Source: Rhodoferax sp. (GTDB taxonomy: Bacteria > Pseudomonadota > Gammaproteobacteria > Burkholderiales > Burkholderiaceae_C). Taken from it: a stretch of DNA of 64,000 nt. Position numbers and translations under genes: made by a program. How positions within the stretch are numbered: the first letter of the stretch is position 1; each line of letters starts with the position of its first letter. Below the pieces are notes generated by a model. That model searched no databases, was not told where the DNA came from, and worked only from the letters and a program-made list of their open reading frames with translations. The stretch lies in contig NZ_JADMJN010000010.1 of the NCBI RefSeq assembly GCF_018780565.1, positions 186,001-250,000 of the forward strand. The letters run 5' to 3'. This document shows, piece by piece, positions 9,545-20,819 of the stretch.

Positions 9545-11647
9545 TTATTTGGCGCGAGCTGCCATGATGGCTTCAGACACGTTACGCGGAGCTTCCGAGT
9601 AGTGCTTGAATTCCATCGTGTAAGTTGCACGACCCTGCGACATGGAACGCAATGTGGTGGAGTAACCGAACATTTCCGACAAAGGAACTTCCGCCTTGAT
9701 GGCTTTACCGCCACCCACCATGTCTTCCATACCCTGCACCATGCCGCGACGCGAGGACAGATCGCCCATCACGTTGCCGGCGTAGTCCTCGGGCGTCTCG
9801 ACTTCAACAGCCATCATCGGCTCAAGGATCACGGGGCTGGCTTTACGGCAGCCTTCCTTGAAACCAAAGATTGCAGCCATCTTGAACGCCAACTCATTGG
9901 AGTCCACATCGTGGTAAGAACCGAAATGCAAGGTCACCTTGACATCCACCACGGGGTAGCCAGCCATCACGCCCTGCGTGACCGCCTCGTTGATACCCTT
10001 CTCCACCGCAGGAATGTATTCGCGAGGAACGACACCACCCTTGATCGCGTCAACAAACTCAATGCCCTTGCCCGGCTCATTGGGTTCAATCTTGAGCACG
10101 ACGTGACCGTACTGACCCTTACCACCTGACTGGCGAACGAATTTGCCTTCAGCGTCTTCAACCGTCTTGCGAATGGTTTCGCGGTAAGCCACCTGGGGCT
10201 TGCCGACGTTGGCTTCCACGCCAAACTCACGCTTCATACGGTCAACAATAATTTCCAAGTGCAACTCACCCATACCCGCGATCAGGGTTTGGCCGGACTC
10301 TTCGTCGGTCTTGACACGGAAAGAAGGATCTTCCTGAGCCAGACGCTGCAGGGCAATACCCATTTTTTCCTGGTCGACCTTGGTCTTGGGTTCCACAGCC
10401 TGTGTGATCACCGGCTCAGGGAACACCATGCGCTCCAGCATGACGATGGCAGACGGATCACACAGCGTTTCACCGGTGGTAACGTCCTTCAAACCAACGC
10501 AGGCAGCGATATCGCCCGCGCGAATTTCACTGACTTCCTCGCGGTTATTCGCGTGCATTTGCACAATACGACCAATACGCTCTTTCTTGCCGCGAATCGG
10601 GTTGTAAACGCTGTCACCTTTTTGCAGCACGCCTGAATAAACGCGCACAAAGGTCAACTGACCGACGAACGGGTCCGTCATCAGCTTGAATGCGAGTGCA
10701 GAAAATTTCTCGCTGTCATCGGCTTGACGCACAACGGGCTTTTCATCTTCGTCCATGCCATTCACAGGAGGAATGTCCACAGGCGACGGCATGAATTCAA
10801 TCACGGCATCCAGCATACGCTGCACACCCTTGTTCTTGAACGCAGAGCCGCAGTACATCGGCTGGATTTCGCTGGCAATGGTACGAGTACGGATACCGAA
10901 TTTGATCTCGGCTTCCGTCAACTCACCCTCTTCCAGGTACTTGTTCATGAGTTCTTCAGAGGCTTCAGCAGCGGCTTCAACCATCTTCTCGCGCCACTCT
11001 TTAGCCAACTCCACGAGTTCAGCAGGAATGTCACGGTAGTCGAACTTCATGCCTTGCGAAGCCTCATCCCAGATGATGGCCTTCATTTTGATCAGGTCAA
11101 CGACGCCAGTGAAGTTTTCCTCAGCACCAATTGGAATCACCATCGGCACAGGGCTGGCCTTCAGGCGCAGTTTCATCTGGTCCACGACTTTGAAGAAGTT
11201 GGCACCGGTACGGTCCATCTTGTTCACAAAGGCCAAGCGCGGCACTTTGTATTTGTTCGCCTGACGCCAAACGGTTTCCGACTGAGGCTGCACGCCGCCC
11301 ACAGCACAGTAAACCATACAGGCGCCGTCCAGCACGCGCATCGAGCGCTCTACTTCAATCGTGAAGTCAACGTGTCCAGGGGTATCAATGATGTTGATGC
11401 GGTGCTCAGGCAGGGACGTGTCCATTCCCTTCCAGAAACAGGTGGTGGCCGCAGAGGTAATCGTGATGCCACGCTCCTGCTCTTGCTCCATCCAGTCCAT
11501 GGTGGCAGCGCCATCATGCACTTCACCAATCTTGTGGTTCACACCGGTATAAAAAAGAATACGCTCGGTCGTGGTAGTTTTACCGGCGTCAATGTGAGCC
11601 GAAATACCGATATTGCGGTAACGCTCAATGGGAGTATGGCGAGCCAT
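9545..11647 (-). CDS. fusA: Elongation factor G
   Basis: The 700-residue translocase GTPase has P-loop AHIDAGKTT at residues 17-25, the [11 protein letters not shown] switch I region, DTPGHVDF near 88-95 and NKMD near 142-145, followed by EF-G domains II-V. The length is standard. It starts about 160 bp after rpsG within the str operon. Confidence 0.98.
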   Translation of the reverse strand: MARHTPIERYRNIGISAHIDAGKTTTTERILFYTGVNHKIGEVHDGAATMDWMEQEQERGITITSAATTCFWKGMDTSLPEHRINIIDTPGHVDFTIEVERSMRVLDGACMVYCAVGGVQPQSETVWRQANKYKVPRLAFVNKMDRTGANFFKVVDQMKLRLKASPVPMVIPIGAEENFTGVVDLIKMKAIIWDEASQGMKFDYRDIPAELVELAKEWREKMVEAAAEASEELMNKYLEEGELTEAEIKFGIRTRTIASEIQPMYCGSAFKNKGVQRMLDAVIEFMPSPVDIPPVNGMDEDEKPVVRQADDSEKFSALAFKLMTDPFVGQLTFVRVYSGVLQKGDSVYNPIRGKKERIGRIVQMHANNREEVSEIRAGDIAACVGLKDVTTGETLCDPSAIVMLERMVFPEPVITQAVEPKTKVDQEKMGIALQRLAQEDPSFRVKTDEESGQTLIAGMGELHLEIIVDRMKREFGVEANVGKPQVAYRETIRKTVEDAEGKFVRQSGGKGQYGHVVLKIEPNEPGKGIEFVDAIKGGVVPREYIPAVEKGINEAVTQGVMAGYPVVDVKVTLHFGSYHDVDSNELAFKMAAIFGFKEGCRKASPVILEPMMAVEVETPEDYAGNVMGDLSSRRGMVQGMEDMVGGGKAIKAEVPLSEMFGYSTTLRSMSQGRATYTMEFKHYSEAPRNVSEAIMAARAK

Positions 11648-11810
11648 GATGGATCCTTGGTTGATCTGTAAATTTCAAACTACGACGCCGCGGAGGCTTG
11701 TGACCCCAGCGGCGTAGCGAGCAATGTTTAGGCTAGGCGCATGGGCGCGGCCAGTGCTATTAGCACGGCAAGCCCATGCAAGGACGCATAAACGTTGCGC
11801 AGTAGCCGCC

Positions 11811-12284
11811 TTAGAAGCGGAAGTGGGAGAAAGCCTTGTTGGCTTCAGCCATGCGGTGAACTTCATCACGCTTTTTCATGGCGCCGCCACGGCCTTCGGT
11901 GGCTTCCATCAGCTCATTGGCCAAACGCAGGGCCATGGACTTTTCGCCACGCTTGCGAGCGGCTTCCTTGATCCAGCGCATGGACAAAGCCAGGCGACGA
12001 ACGGGACGCACTTCAACAGGAACCTGGTAGTTGGCGCCGCCGACACGGCGGGATTTCACCTCAACCATTGGCTTGACATTGTTGATAGCCATGGTAAAGG
12101 CTTCAACCGGGTCTTTACCCGGATTCTTCTTTTCGATCTGCTCCAGAGCACCATAAATAATGCGCTCAGCAACCGCTTTTTTGCCGCCTTCCATGATCAC
12201 GTTCATGAATTTGGACAGCTCTACATTGCCGAACTTAGGATCCGGCAGGATTTCACGTTTAGGGACTTCGCGACGACGTGGCAT
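11811..12284 (-). CDS. rpsG: 30S ribosomal protein S7
   Basis: The start at ATG 12284 ([11 protein letters not shown]) follows an AGAGGTG ribosome binding site; the frame is open 12 codons further upstream. The 157 residues include the [16 protein letters not shown] helix and the [16 protein letters not shown] hairpin. S7 nucleates assembly of the 30S head and in E. coli is the str operon autoregulator. Confidence 0.97.
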   Translation of the reverse strand: MPRRREVPKREILPDPKFGNVELSKFMNVIMEGGKKAVAERIIYGALEQIEKKNPGKDPVEAFTMAINNVKPMVEVKSRRVGGANYQVPVEVRPVRRLALSMRWIKEAARKRGEKSMALRLANELMEATEGRGGAMKKRDEVHRMAEANKAFSHFRF

Positions 12285-12437
12285 TTTTTCACCTCTTTGC
12301 TTCAGTTGGCGTTTTTTCAAACACCGGGAGAGTTAATCAATAAGACTCTCACTTACTCGACCCAGACAGCGGGTCACTACGCTCATTTACCGCGCCACGC
12401 AGCAAACAAACACCTGTTATTCAAACGAACCAGCAGC

Positions 12438-12815
12438 TTACTTAGCCTTTGGACGCTTTGCACCGTATTTGGAACGCGACTGCTTGCGATCTTTCACGCC
12501 CTGCAGGTCAAGCGAACCACGAACGATGTGGTAACGCACACCGGGCAAATCCTTGACACGACCGCCACGAACCAGCACCACGCTGTGTTCCTGCAGGTTG
12601 TGGCCTTCACCGCCGATGTAGGAGATCACCTCAAAACCGTTGGTCAAGCGCACTTTGGCAACTTTACGCAGAGCGGAGTTAGGCTTTTTAGGCGTTGTGG
12701 TGTACACACGGGTGCACACACCACGACGCTGTGGAGAGTTTTGCATCGCAGGGCTCTTGGACTTGATCGTTTCGACCTCGCGCCCCTGACGTACTAGCTG
12801 ATTGATGGTTGGCAC
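12438..12815 (-). CDS. rpsL: 30S ribosomal protein S12
   Basis: The 125-residue decoding-centre protein starts with GTG 12815 ([12 protein letters not shown]), preceded by TTAGGAGGCTTAA. The conserved [11 protein letters not shown] loop with K43 and the [26 protein letters not shown] segment are intact. Positions classically linked to streptomycin resistance (K43, K88) look wild type. First gene of the operon. Confidence 0.98.
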   Translation of the reverse strand: MPTINQLVRQGREVETIKSKSPAMQNSPQRRGVCTRVYTTTPKKPNSALRKVAKVRLTNGFEVISYIGGEGHNLQEHSVVLVRGGRVKDLPGVRYHIVRGSLDLQGVKDRKQSRSKYGAKRPKAK

Positions 12816-12900
12816 TTAAGCCTCCTAAGAAAAAAACGTCCCTAAACGTTTATAAAACTACGAAAACGTGAATCCCTTCGGAATTTCCGAAAAGCCTTCA

Positions 12901-12929
12901 ACTATAGCAGGACAAGGGTTTGCCTGCAA
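12901..12929 (-). promoter_or_regulatory. Sigma-70 promoter of the str-S10 operon
   Basis: On the minus strand the -35 TTGCAG (12929-12924) and -10 TATAGT (12906-12901) are separated by exactly 17 bp. Transcription would begin near 12894, about 80 nt upstream of the rpsL GTG. The assignment rests on consensus match and position. Confidence 0.65.
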
Positions 12930-12996
12930 TCCTCTTTTCACACCCATACACAATTTGATTTGTTTGCGTGCGCTTACTATCGAAAATACAATGGAA

Positions 12997-14181
12997 CTAC
13001 TTGATCCACAAACGAATGGCATCCCAGGCGCGTCCGAGCACACCTGCCTGCTCCACGCCCTCCAGGGCAAGCAAAGGCACATCAAGCAATGCGCGCTCGC
13101 CACTGCTAACCTTCAGGACGGCGATCTGCTGACCCTTCACAAAGGGGGCTACCAGCGGGTCCGGGCGAACTATCTGGGTTTTGATCTGACCCGCGCTGCC
13201 AGCGGGCACAGCCACCACAATCGCCTGCGGGCGACCCAGCTTGACCGTAGCCTCCTTGCCCTTCCAGACCGTTGGCGATACAACCGGTTGATTGGCATCA
13301 AACAGCTTGACCGCTTCGTACGCGGTGTAACCCCAGTTCAAAAGCTTCTGGGACTCGTTGGCACGTGAATTTTCGCTGGCCGCACCCAACACGATGGAGA
13401 GGAGGCGCCGGCTTCCGGTTGCGCCTGGCGAACCCGGGGCAGCACCAGGGGTGCCCAGGCTGACAATATCACGCTTTGCCGTGGCGATGAGGCAGTAGCC
13501 CGCAGCGTCCGTATGGCCGGTTTTCAAACCGTCGACAGATGGGTCGCGAAACAAGAGGAGATTTCGATTGCTGTCATTGGCTGCCGGGGTACCCGCATAG
13601 CGGTATTTTTTGATAGCGTAATAGGCCACGTAATCAGGAAAGTCACGCATCAGGCGGACAGACAGTATACTGAGGTCGCGCGCCGTGGTCGTGTGGCCGG
13701 CCTCCGTCAAACCTTCGGGGTTTTTGTAGCTGGTGGACTTCATGCCCAGTGCCTTGGCCTGCTCATTCATGAGTTGCACAAAGCGCTCGACGGTGCCGCC
13801 AACACCTTCGGCCAGCGCCATGGTGGCATCGTTACCACTCTGCACAATCATCCCTTTGATAAGGTCTTCGACCGGCACCATCATCTTGGGATCGATAAAC
13901 ATGCGCGAACCCGGCATTTTCCAGGCACGCTCGCTCACAGGCAGCGTCTGTTGGATGTCGATTTTTTTGCTGCGCAAAGCATCAAACACCAGATAGGCGG
14001 TCATCAGCTTGGTCAGAGACGCTTGTTCCACAGGTACATCAATGTCCTTTTCCGCAAGCAACTGATTGGCCGTGACATCAAACAAAAGGTAGGAACGAGC
14101 CGCGATTTCGGGCGGCTGCAGCGTTTGGGCAACAACCGGAAGACACAGGGCGGCAAAGAGAGCGAGGAGAAATTTTTTCAT
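12997..14181 (-). CDS. dacC: D-alanyl-D-alanine carboxypeptidase (PBP5/6 type)
   Basis: A low-molecular-mass penicillin-binding protein that trims the terminal D-Ala from peptidoglycan stem peptides in the periplasm. From ATG 14181 (394 residues) there is a signal peptide of about 19 residues ending VVAQ. The serine-peptidase motifs are S55-L-T-K58, S115-G-N117 and K220-T-G222. The C-terminus has the PBP5_C beta domain and ends in an amphipathic helix (WDAIRLWIK) that would anchor it to the inner membrane. The frame extends to 14241, but that start would mask the signal peptide. The dacA/dacC distinction is not certain. Confidence 0.92.
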   Translation of the reverse strand: MKKFLLALFAALCLPVVAQTLQPPEIAARSYLLFDVTANQLLAEKDIDVPVEQASLTKLMTAYLVFDALRSKKIDIQQTLPVSERAWKMPGSRMFIDPKMMVPVEDLIKGMIVQSGNDATMALAEGVGGTVERFVQLMNEQAKALGMKSTSYKNPEGLTEAGHTTTARDLSILSVRLMRDFPDYVAYYAIKKYRYAGTPAANDSNRNLLLFRDPSVDGLKTGHTDAAGYCLIATAKRDIVSLGTPGAAPGSPGATGSRRLLSIVLGAASENSRANESQKLLNWGYTAYEAVKLFDANQPVVSPTVWKGKEATVKLGRPQAIVVAVPAGSAGQIKTQIVRPDPLVAPFVKGQQIAVLKVSSGERALLDVPLLALEGVEQAGVLGRAWDAIRLWIK

Positions 14182-14225
14182 CGGGAAGAAGACCGCTGGA
14201 CAGCGGACAAGAAATAATTGAGCGA

Positions 14226-14254
14226 CTATGGGCTGTCGCATGGACAGCCCATAG
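14226..14254. terminator. 12-bp perfect hairpin between ferredoxin gene and dacC
   Basis: The arms 14226-14237 and 14243-14254 match perfectly around a 5-nt loop. It follows the stop codon of the ferredoxin gene (both genes leftward) and lies 45 bp upstream of dacC. It lacks a clean T-run on the relevant strand, so a terminator is likely but an operator or mRNA-stabilising stem is possible. Confidence 0.5.
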
Positions 14255-14286
14255 CCTGATTTTAAAAGGACCGTGAGAAAAGAGGC

Positions 14287-14670
14287 TTACCGACCCAAGG
14301 TTGGCGGTGTACGCAAGCGCTCCACCACTTGACCATTTTTCAGGTGCGACTCCACGATTTCGTCGATGTCATGATCGTCCACATAGGTGTACCACACGGC
14401 TTCGGGGTAAACCACAGCTACCGGGCCGGCTGCACAGCGATCCAGGCAGCCTGCCTTGTTGACCCGAACCTTGCCGGGGCCAGCCAGGCCAGCAGCCTTG
14501 ATCTGAATCTTGCAGCGATCAAATCCCGCCTGCGCCCGATGCTGAGCACAGCACTCCTCGCCATTTTTCCGCTCATTGAGGCAGAAGAAGATATGGCGCT
14601 CGTAATAGGATTTTTCTGGCGCGGCATGAATGCCGCTGCCCGCCATTGCGTCAGGTTTGTTTTCAGTCAT
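14287..14670 (-). CDS. Thioredoxin-like [2Fe-2S] ferredoxin
   Basis: This 127-residue protein resembles the small (2Fe-2S) ferredoxins with a thioredoxin fold, similar to the NuoE cluster domain. Six cysteines are visible: C30, C40, C41, C53, C75 and C79. The pair C75-x3-C79 in AGCLDRCAAGP, with C30 and one of C40/C41, would bind the cluster. It ends 10 bp from the VanZ gene on the same strand, so the two may be cotranscribed. The redox partner is unknown. Confidence 0.85.
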   Translation of the reverse strand: MTENKPDAMAGSGIHAAPEKSYYERHIFFCLNERKNGEECCAQHRAQAGFDRCKIQIKAAGLAGPGKVRVNKAGCLDRCAAGPVAVVYPEAVWYTYVDDHDIDEIVESHLKNGQVVERLRTPPTLGR

Positions 14671-14680
14671 ACAGGCGATT

Positions 14681-15775
14681 CTAGTTTTTCACCTCGGGGC
14701 CCCAAACCTGACTCAGCACATAGACCAGCGCGGCGTAGGGCCAGAGCCATCCAAGCCATTGCACCAATCCATGGAAACGGATGAACTGACCTTGCTCCCA
14801 TGTGGACAGGGTTTGCGCAAAGTAGGGGTTGGCCGGCGCCTGGTTCAGCAAGCTGAGATAGACCCCCAAAACCAGCAACACCAGTGCCGCGCTGGCACGT
14901 CTGGGTAGCCAGAGCAGCAAGATCACCAGCACCAACGCCGCGACCATGCCAACTTTGACCGGCAAGCCAAACCATGCCCATGCGTGCTCAGGACCATAAC
15001 TCAATGCGGCAGACAACGCGGTGACAGCAGTGCCAAGGATAAATATCACCATCACAAATAGCGTTCGGCGCATGACCGAACGGATGATGCAAAAGCCCAG
15101 CAGGCATGGGATCAGCACGCCCAGCATGACGCAGACCAGTTCAGCACCCGGCACCAGAGGTTGCAGTTCAATATCGCGCACAGGCAGCCAATCCAGGAAG
15201 GGCGTGTCGTGCAAGACATCTGCCAAAGCCGCTTCCAGCCGCTCCAGGACCTGACCCAACCCGAAAGGCACAGCTGCGGGGAATAACAAAGCCAGTGGCC
15301 ACAAGGCCAGCAGTACCAGGCCGCCCCGTGCGTCAGAAACAAACCAGCGCGCACGAAAGCGACTCCAACGATCCAGCACGCCCAACCTCTCCATCGCCCA
15401 GGCCCATAGCGCGCCCAACCACGCCCCCATGACATTGAACGCAAGATCCGCATTGGAGGGCACACGGACAGGCAGATAGCTTTGGAGTGATTCCATGGTC
15501 AACGACAAAAGCCCCGCGGCCAGCGTCGCCAGTACGATGGCGTAACGGTCATTGCCAGTGCGAAGCGCACTGAGAACCAACAAAAACCCCAGCGGCACAT
15601 AGCCCACCACATTGGATGCGACATCAAAACCGGTCCAGTATTTGGGCAGGGGACTACTCAGAAAAGCCCACGGCACGATGCCCTGGTAACGCCAGTCGGC
15701 AAAGGGGTACAGGCTGGCGTAGACGATCAGCCCGGTATAGATCAGTGCCAGGGGCCAGGCTGAAGTCTTGTGCAT
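14681..15775 (-). CDS. VanZ-family integral membrane protein
   Basis: A 364-residue, highly hydrophobic protein with about ten predicted membrane segments. The N-terminal third has the VanZ pattern: SLYPFADW, then NVVGYVPLGFLLVLSALR near residues 55-72 and the motif PSNADLAFNVMGAWLGAL near 105-123. VanZ proteins have been linked to teicoplanin tolerance in enterococci; the role in Gram-negatives is undefined. It starts 13 bp after hemJ on the same strand. Confidence 0.82.
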   Translation of the reverse strand: MHKTSAWPLALIYTGLIVYASLYPFADWRYQGIVPWAFLSSPLPKYWTGFDVASNVVGYVPLGFLLVLSALRTGNDRYAIVLATLAAGLLSLTMESLQSYLPVRVPSNADLAFNVMGAWLGALWAWAMERLGVLDRWSRFRARWFVSDARGGLVLLALWPLALLFPAAVPFGLGQVLERLEAALADVLHDTPFLDWLPVRDIELQPLVPGAELVCVMLGVLIPCLLGFCIIRSVMRRTLFVMVIFILGTAVTALSAALSYGPEHAWAWFGLPVKVGMVAALVLVILLLWLPRRASAALVLLVLGVYLSLLNQAPANPYFAQTLSTWEQGQFIRFHGLVQWLGWLWPYAALVYVLSQVWGPEVKN

Positions 15776-15788
15776 GCGAGCCAGCCCG

Positions 15789-16217
15789 TCAGAACGGCTT
15801 GACCACCACCAGAATTACCGCCAGCAGCAACAGCAGAACCGGAACCTCATTGAACCAGCGGTACCAGACGTGGCTGTGCCGACTGTCACCACGCACAAAT
15901 GATCTCAGCATTGCACCGCAGGCATGGTGGTAACCCAAAGCTAGGATAACAACCAACAGCTTGGCATGCAGCCATCCGTTGCCCGGACCTCGTCCAATGC
16001 CGTAGCCAAGCCACAGCCAGAGTCCCAAAACAAGAGCGGGCACGGCCAGGATGGTGGTGAAACGCATCAGCTTGCGCGCCATCAGCAGCAGCCGCTCACG
16101 TTCCGCCACCGATTGCGGCGGCACCATGGCCAGATTGACAAAAATGCGCGGCAGGTAGAACAGGCCGGCAAACCAACTGGCGACGAAAACGATGTGGAAG
16201 GATTTGACCCAGAGCAT
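15789..16217 (-). CDS. hemJ: Protoporphyrinogen IX oxidase HemJ (CopD-like)
   Basis: This 142-residue, four-helix membrane protein starts MLWVKSFHIVFVASWFAGLFYLPR, with the conserved His8 and the WFAGLFYLPR segment of HemJ. It also has KLLVVILALGYHHACG near residues 86-101. HemJ oxidises protoporphyrinogen IX to protoporphyrin IX in the penultimate step of heme synthesis. The divergent neighbour hemB supports HemJ over a copper-resistance CopD. An intrinsic terminator lies only 16 bp before its start codon and there is no clear Shine-Dalgarno, which suggests control by readthrough. Confidence 0.85.
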   Translation of the reverse strand: MLWVKSFHIVFVASWFAGLFYLPRIFVNLAMVPPQSVAERERLLLMARKLMRFTTILAVPALVLGLWLWLGYGIGRGPGNGWLHAKLLVVILALGYHHACGAMLRSFVRGDSRHSHVWYRWFNEVPVLLLLLAVILVVVKPF

Positions 16218-16230
16218 GCGCGCAGTCTAA

Positions 16231-17492
<1,262 letters not shown>

Positions 17493-17516
17493 TAAACTGG
17501 TGAAAAGAAACAAGCC

Positions 17517-18638
17517 ATGCGCATTTTCACCATCAATGGGGTGAACGTCACCGAGACCGACGACTTGGCGACCCTGCTCACAGCAGGACCACCGGAGCAG
17601 GGCGTTTTGTGGATTGCCTGCGCGCGCCGGGAGTTTGAAGTGATGCAGGCGCAAATTCAGTCTGCATTGCAGACCCTGTGTGGCATGCAGTTGGTCGACT
17701 TGCATATTTCCGATCTGCTGAATAACCAGTTGCCATCGCACTACGACTACACATCTCAATACGATGTGCTGGTGTTTCGCCGGCTGGCCGCGGGCGGCAC
17801 CGAGACCGATCTTTCAGAACCTGGCACGCCACTGCGCCATCGACCCACGCGCGGCGGCCCGCCTATCCTGAGGCGTATCGACACCAGCCCGGTCGGGTTT
17901 GCCGTGTTCGATCAAATCCTGCTGACCGTGCACCCTACTGACTGCGCGGTACGAGATGCCTATGCTTCCAAATTGATCAATGCCGCATCGGTGGAATCAC
18001 GCGCCGCCGGCACTCGCCTGCCAAACAGCCCGGCGGACCTGATGTTGCGCATCATCAACCAGATGGTGGATGGCTTTCTGGAGCTTCGCCGCGAACTGAC
18101 CCATCAGCTTGACCACTGGCAGACCGAATTGCTGAATCCCAAAACCAGATTCAACAACTGGGGTTCTCTGCTGGACGCCCGGCTGTCGCTGCACCACCTG
18201 GATGAAATCTGCGAGGACCAGCGTGCAGCCCTGCAAGACTGGATCGAGGCCATCAAAACCTGGCCTGACGCCAGCACGCCGGCCGGGCAGCGTGACCGCG
18301 ACCTGCTGCACGTACGCAGCCGCGACGTACTGGAGCACATTGAGCGCGTGGTTCACCACGTACGCCGCTTGGAACAAAGTGCCGAAACAGCGGTTCAGAT
18401 GCACTTCAATGCCCAGAGCCACCGCACCAACGAGATCATGCGCACACTCACCGTGCTCACTGCCATCTTCCTGCCCCTGAACCTGATCGCCGGCATCTTC
18501 GGCATGAACTTCGAGTTCATTCCCTTGCTTCATCGTTCCAACGGTTTTTGGCTGGCCATGATTCTGATGGGACTGACAGCACTGGGTCTGGTGATTTTTT
18601 TCTGGCGAAAACACTACCTGGAACGCTCCAGCCGCTGA
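17517..18638 (+). CDS. CorA-family divalent cation transporter
   Basis: The 373-residue protein has a large cytoplasmic N-terminal domain and two C-terminal membrane helices. The first ends in the signature G-M-N (IFGMNFEF, near residue 330) that forms the pore selectivity filter. It probably carries Mg2+ or Co2+, or Zn2+ if ZntB-like; the sequence does not separate these. It follows hemB by 70 bp containing a repeat-like element and converges on the dienelactone hydrolase gene. Confidence 0.88.
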   Translation: MRIFTINGVNVTETDDLATLLTAGPPEQGVLWIACARREFEVMQAQIQSALQTLCGMQLVDLHISDLLNNQLPSHYDYTSQYDVLVFRRLAAGGTETDLSEPGTPLRHRPTRGGPPILRRIDTSPVGFAVFDQILLTVHPTDCAVRDAYASKLINAASVESRAAGTRLPNSPADLMLRIINQMVDGFLELRRELTHQLDHWQTELLNPKTRFNNWGSLLDARLSLHHLDEICEDQRAALQDWIEAIKTWPDASTPAGQRDRDLLHVRSRDVLEHIERVVHHVRRLEQSAETAVQMHFNAQSHRTNEIMRTLTVLTAIFLPLNLIAGIFGMNFEFIPLLHRSNGFWLAMILMGLTALGLVIFFWRKHYLERSSR

Positions 18639-18646
18639 ACCGGCCG

Positions 18647-19336
18647 TCAGGCCAGATGCTTGGCAAAAAAGGACAAGGTGCGCTGACGCGCCAATGCCGC
18701 CGCGGAAGCTTCATAGGCACCACGATGGTCGCAATTGAAGCCATGACCCGCCGCGTAGATGTTCACCTCGACCGTTGACTGTGCTTGCGCCTGCTGGAAT
18801 GCCTTGACGCCATCCATGGGGATGGACTGATCGTTGTCGCCAAAATGCACCAGCACAGGACACTTTGGCTTGCGGGCCAGCTCGGTCGCACTGGTCATGC
18901 CACCACCGTAATAGGGCACCGCTGCACTGATGCCTGACAGCAGCGAAGCGGCGCGCCACGTCAGCAATCCACCCCAGCAATAGCCCACCACGCCCACCTT
19001 GCCAAAACTGGACGCATGGTCAATTGCAGCCTGAATATCGGGCATCACACCAGGCGCTGGCAGCCCCTCCACCGCCGCCTTCAAGGTAACACCCGCCGCA
19101 ATGTCGTCTGCGGTGTAGCCCAGTTCGACATGGGCTTTCACCCGGTGAAAGGTCGCTGGCGCCAGCGCCAGATAACCGTCTGCCGCAAAGCCTTCAGCGA
19201 TCGCGCGAATGTGCGCGTTGACACCAAAAATTTCCTGGAGCACGACCACCGCCCCTTTGACTGGCCCGCTTGGTCGGGCCTCATAGGCGGGAAATTTGAA
19301 GCCGTCAGCGGCGGTCAACTCAATGAAGGAAGCCAT
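18647..19336 (-). CDS. Dienelactone hydrolase family protein
   Basis: This 229-residue alpha/beta hydrolase has a cysteine nucleophile in GYCWGG (about residue 123), an acid in FGDNDQSIPMDG near 170-180 and the catalytic histidine in AGHGFNCD near 202-209. The family hydrolyses dienelactone in chlorocatechol degradation, but many members act on other esters or lactones and no catabolic cluster is nearby. It lies 23 bp after the DsbA-fold isomerase gene on the same strand, so they likely form an operon. Confidence 0.88.
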   Translation of the reverse strand: MASFIELTAADGFKFPAYEARPSGPVKGAVVVLQEIFGVNAHIRAIAEGFAADGYLALAPATFHRVKAHVELGYTADDIAAGVTLKAAVEGLPAPGVMPDIQAAIDHASSFGKVGVVGYCWGGLLTWRAASLLSGISAAVPYYGGGMTSATELARKPKCPVLVHFGDNDQSIPMDGVKAFQQAQAQSTVEVNIYAAGHGFNCDHRGAYEASAAALARQRTLSFFAKHLA

Positions 19337-19359
19337 TTGTGTACCTTTCGTATAGGTGT

Positions 19360-19962
19360 TCAGTCTGCCTGGAGCGCGCGCTCCACGAAGTCAAGCCGGT
19401 CCTGCCCCCAGAATATTTCACCATCAATGCAGTAGCTGGGCGCACCGAATACGCCCGCCACAATGGCGGCCTGGGTGTTGGCCTCATATCGGTCCAGCAC
19501 CGCTTGGCCGCGCGACTGCGCCAGTCGTTCGACCGGCAAGCCGCACTCGGTCAGCAATTCAGCCAGCGTCTGCGCGCTGGCAATGTCGCGCTCCTGCACC
19601 CACACGGCGGCAAACACCGCGCCACTCAAACGCATGGCAGCCTCGGCACCGTCGTGCAGATCCACCGCCACGATCAGTTTGCCCGCATCGTCAGAGCTCA
19701 CCGGAAAATAGCGGGGCTGCACAACCAAAGGGACGTGCAAAGCATCGCGAAATCGGGTCAACTCAAGAAGACGGTAGGCTCGGCGCTGCGGCGCGCGCTT
19801 GGGCAGCGGCAGACCACCGGACATCGCAAAGACTTTGCCGAAATCCGCAGGCAGCACGCGGATCACCGCATGCGATGCCTTGGCGATGGCGGCCAAACGG
19901 GCATGTCCGAAATAGGCCCACGGGCTTTGCGGGGCAAAGTAGTAATCCACCACCTTGTTCAA
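19360..19962 (-). CDS. DsbA-family oxidoreductase / 2-hydroxychromene-2-carboxylate isomerase
   Basis: The 200-residue protein has the thioredoxin-like kappa-GST fold. It starts KVVDYYFAPQSPWAYFG, where Ser replaces the CxxC of DsbA, as in 2-hydroxychromene-2-carboxylate isomerases. The C-terminal GVFGAPSYCIDGEIFWGQDRL is the family signature. The start is taken as TTG 19962 because AAGGAG lies 7 nt upstream; the longer frame to 20004 begins in the divergent leader. The aromatic-degradation substrate is unproven, and a glutathione-dependent role is likely from the family. Confidence 0.85.
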   Translation of the reverse strand: MNKVVDYYFAPQSPWAYFGHARLAAIAKASHAVIRVLPADFGKVFAMSGGLPLPKRAPQRRAYRLLELTRFRDALHVPLVVQPRYFPVSSDDAGKLIVAVDLHDGAEAAMRLSGAVFAAVWVQERDIASAQTLAELLTECGLPVERLAQSRGQAVLDRYEANTQAAIVAGVFGAPSYCIDGEIFWGQDRLDFVERALQAD

Positions 19963-20060
19963 TTCATCTCCTTCTTGGTATTTTTCTGAAGCTGCGGCTA
20001 ACATGGCACGACGCGAATCTTTGTTTGTACCCCAAATCCTCCAAACCCGCAGGAGTCACC

Positions 20061-20807
20061 TTGAACCCCATTCTCTTGATCACCGGTGCCTCACGCGGCA
20101 TTGGCGCAGCCACTGCCCTGCTGGCCGCACAAAAAGGCTATGCCGTGGCGGTGAACTACACCGCCAACTCCCTGGCTGCCGACGAGGTGGTGCGACAAAT
20201 CCGGGCGACCGGCGGCAACGCGATCACCGTGCAAGCCGACGTGGGCGTGGAGGCGCAGGTGATAGCCATGTTTGAAAGGATCGACGCCAAGCTGGGACGG
20301 CTCGCCGCGCTGGTCAACAACGCGGGCGTGGTGGATGTGGCGGCGCGCGTCGATGAGATGAGCGGGGAACGGCTGCGGCGCATGTTCGACATCAACGTGC
20401 TGGGCAGCTTCTGGTGTGCACGGGAAGCCATCCAGCGCATGAGCACCCGCCATGGCGGATCGGGTGGCGCCATCGTCAATGTTTCCAGCGTGGCCGCACG
20501 CCTGGGTGGCGCAGGCCAGTACGTCGACTATGCCGCCAGCAAAGGGGCGATTGACACCTTCACGGCCGGATTGGCCAGGGAAGTGGCCACGGAGGGTATC
20601 CGGGTGAATGCGGTGCGACCCGGAATCATTGAAACCGAGATCCATGCATCCGGCGGCCAGCCCGACCGGGTGCGCCAGATGGCACCCCTGGTGCCCATGC
20701 AACGCGCTGGCAGTGCGCTGGAAGTAGCCCAGGCGATCATGTGGCTGCTGTCTGATGCATCGAGCTACACGACGGGGACGTTGCTGGATGTGGCGGGTGG
20801 GCGGTAG
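20061..20807 (+). CDS. SDR family NAD(P)-dependent oxidoreductase
   Basis: A 248-residue Rossmann enzyme with the cofactor motif TGASRGIG at residues 8-15, NNAG near 88, catalytic Ser in VNVSSVA near 141 and Y-x3-K in YVDYAASK near 155-161. The terminal SYTTGTLLDVAGGR is typical of classical SDRs of the FabG/glucose dehydrogenase type. The start is TTG 20061, five nt after GCAGGAG; there is no earlier ATG that makes sense. It is divergent from the isomerase gene. The substrate is unknown. Confidence 0.9.
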   Translation: MNPILLITGASRGIGAATALLAAQKGYAVAVNYTANSLAADEVVRQIRATGGNAITVQADVGVEAQVIAMFERIDAKLGRLAALVNNAGVVDVAARVDEMSGERLRRMFDINVLGSFWCAREAIQRMSTRHGGSGGAIVNVSSVAARLGGAGQYVDYAASKGAIDTFTAGLAREVATEGIRVNAVRPGIIETEIHASGGQPDRVRQMAPLVPMQRAGSALEVAQAIMWLLSDASSYTTGTLLDVAGGR

Positions 20808-20819
20808 CCCGCCTGGGGT

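Noticed and set aside
19356..20060. Upstream extension of the SDR reading frame to 19356
   Set aside because: The extension runs through the divergent isomerase gene and reads as Arg/Pro-rich shadow; TTG 20061 has a good AGGAG site.
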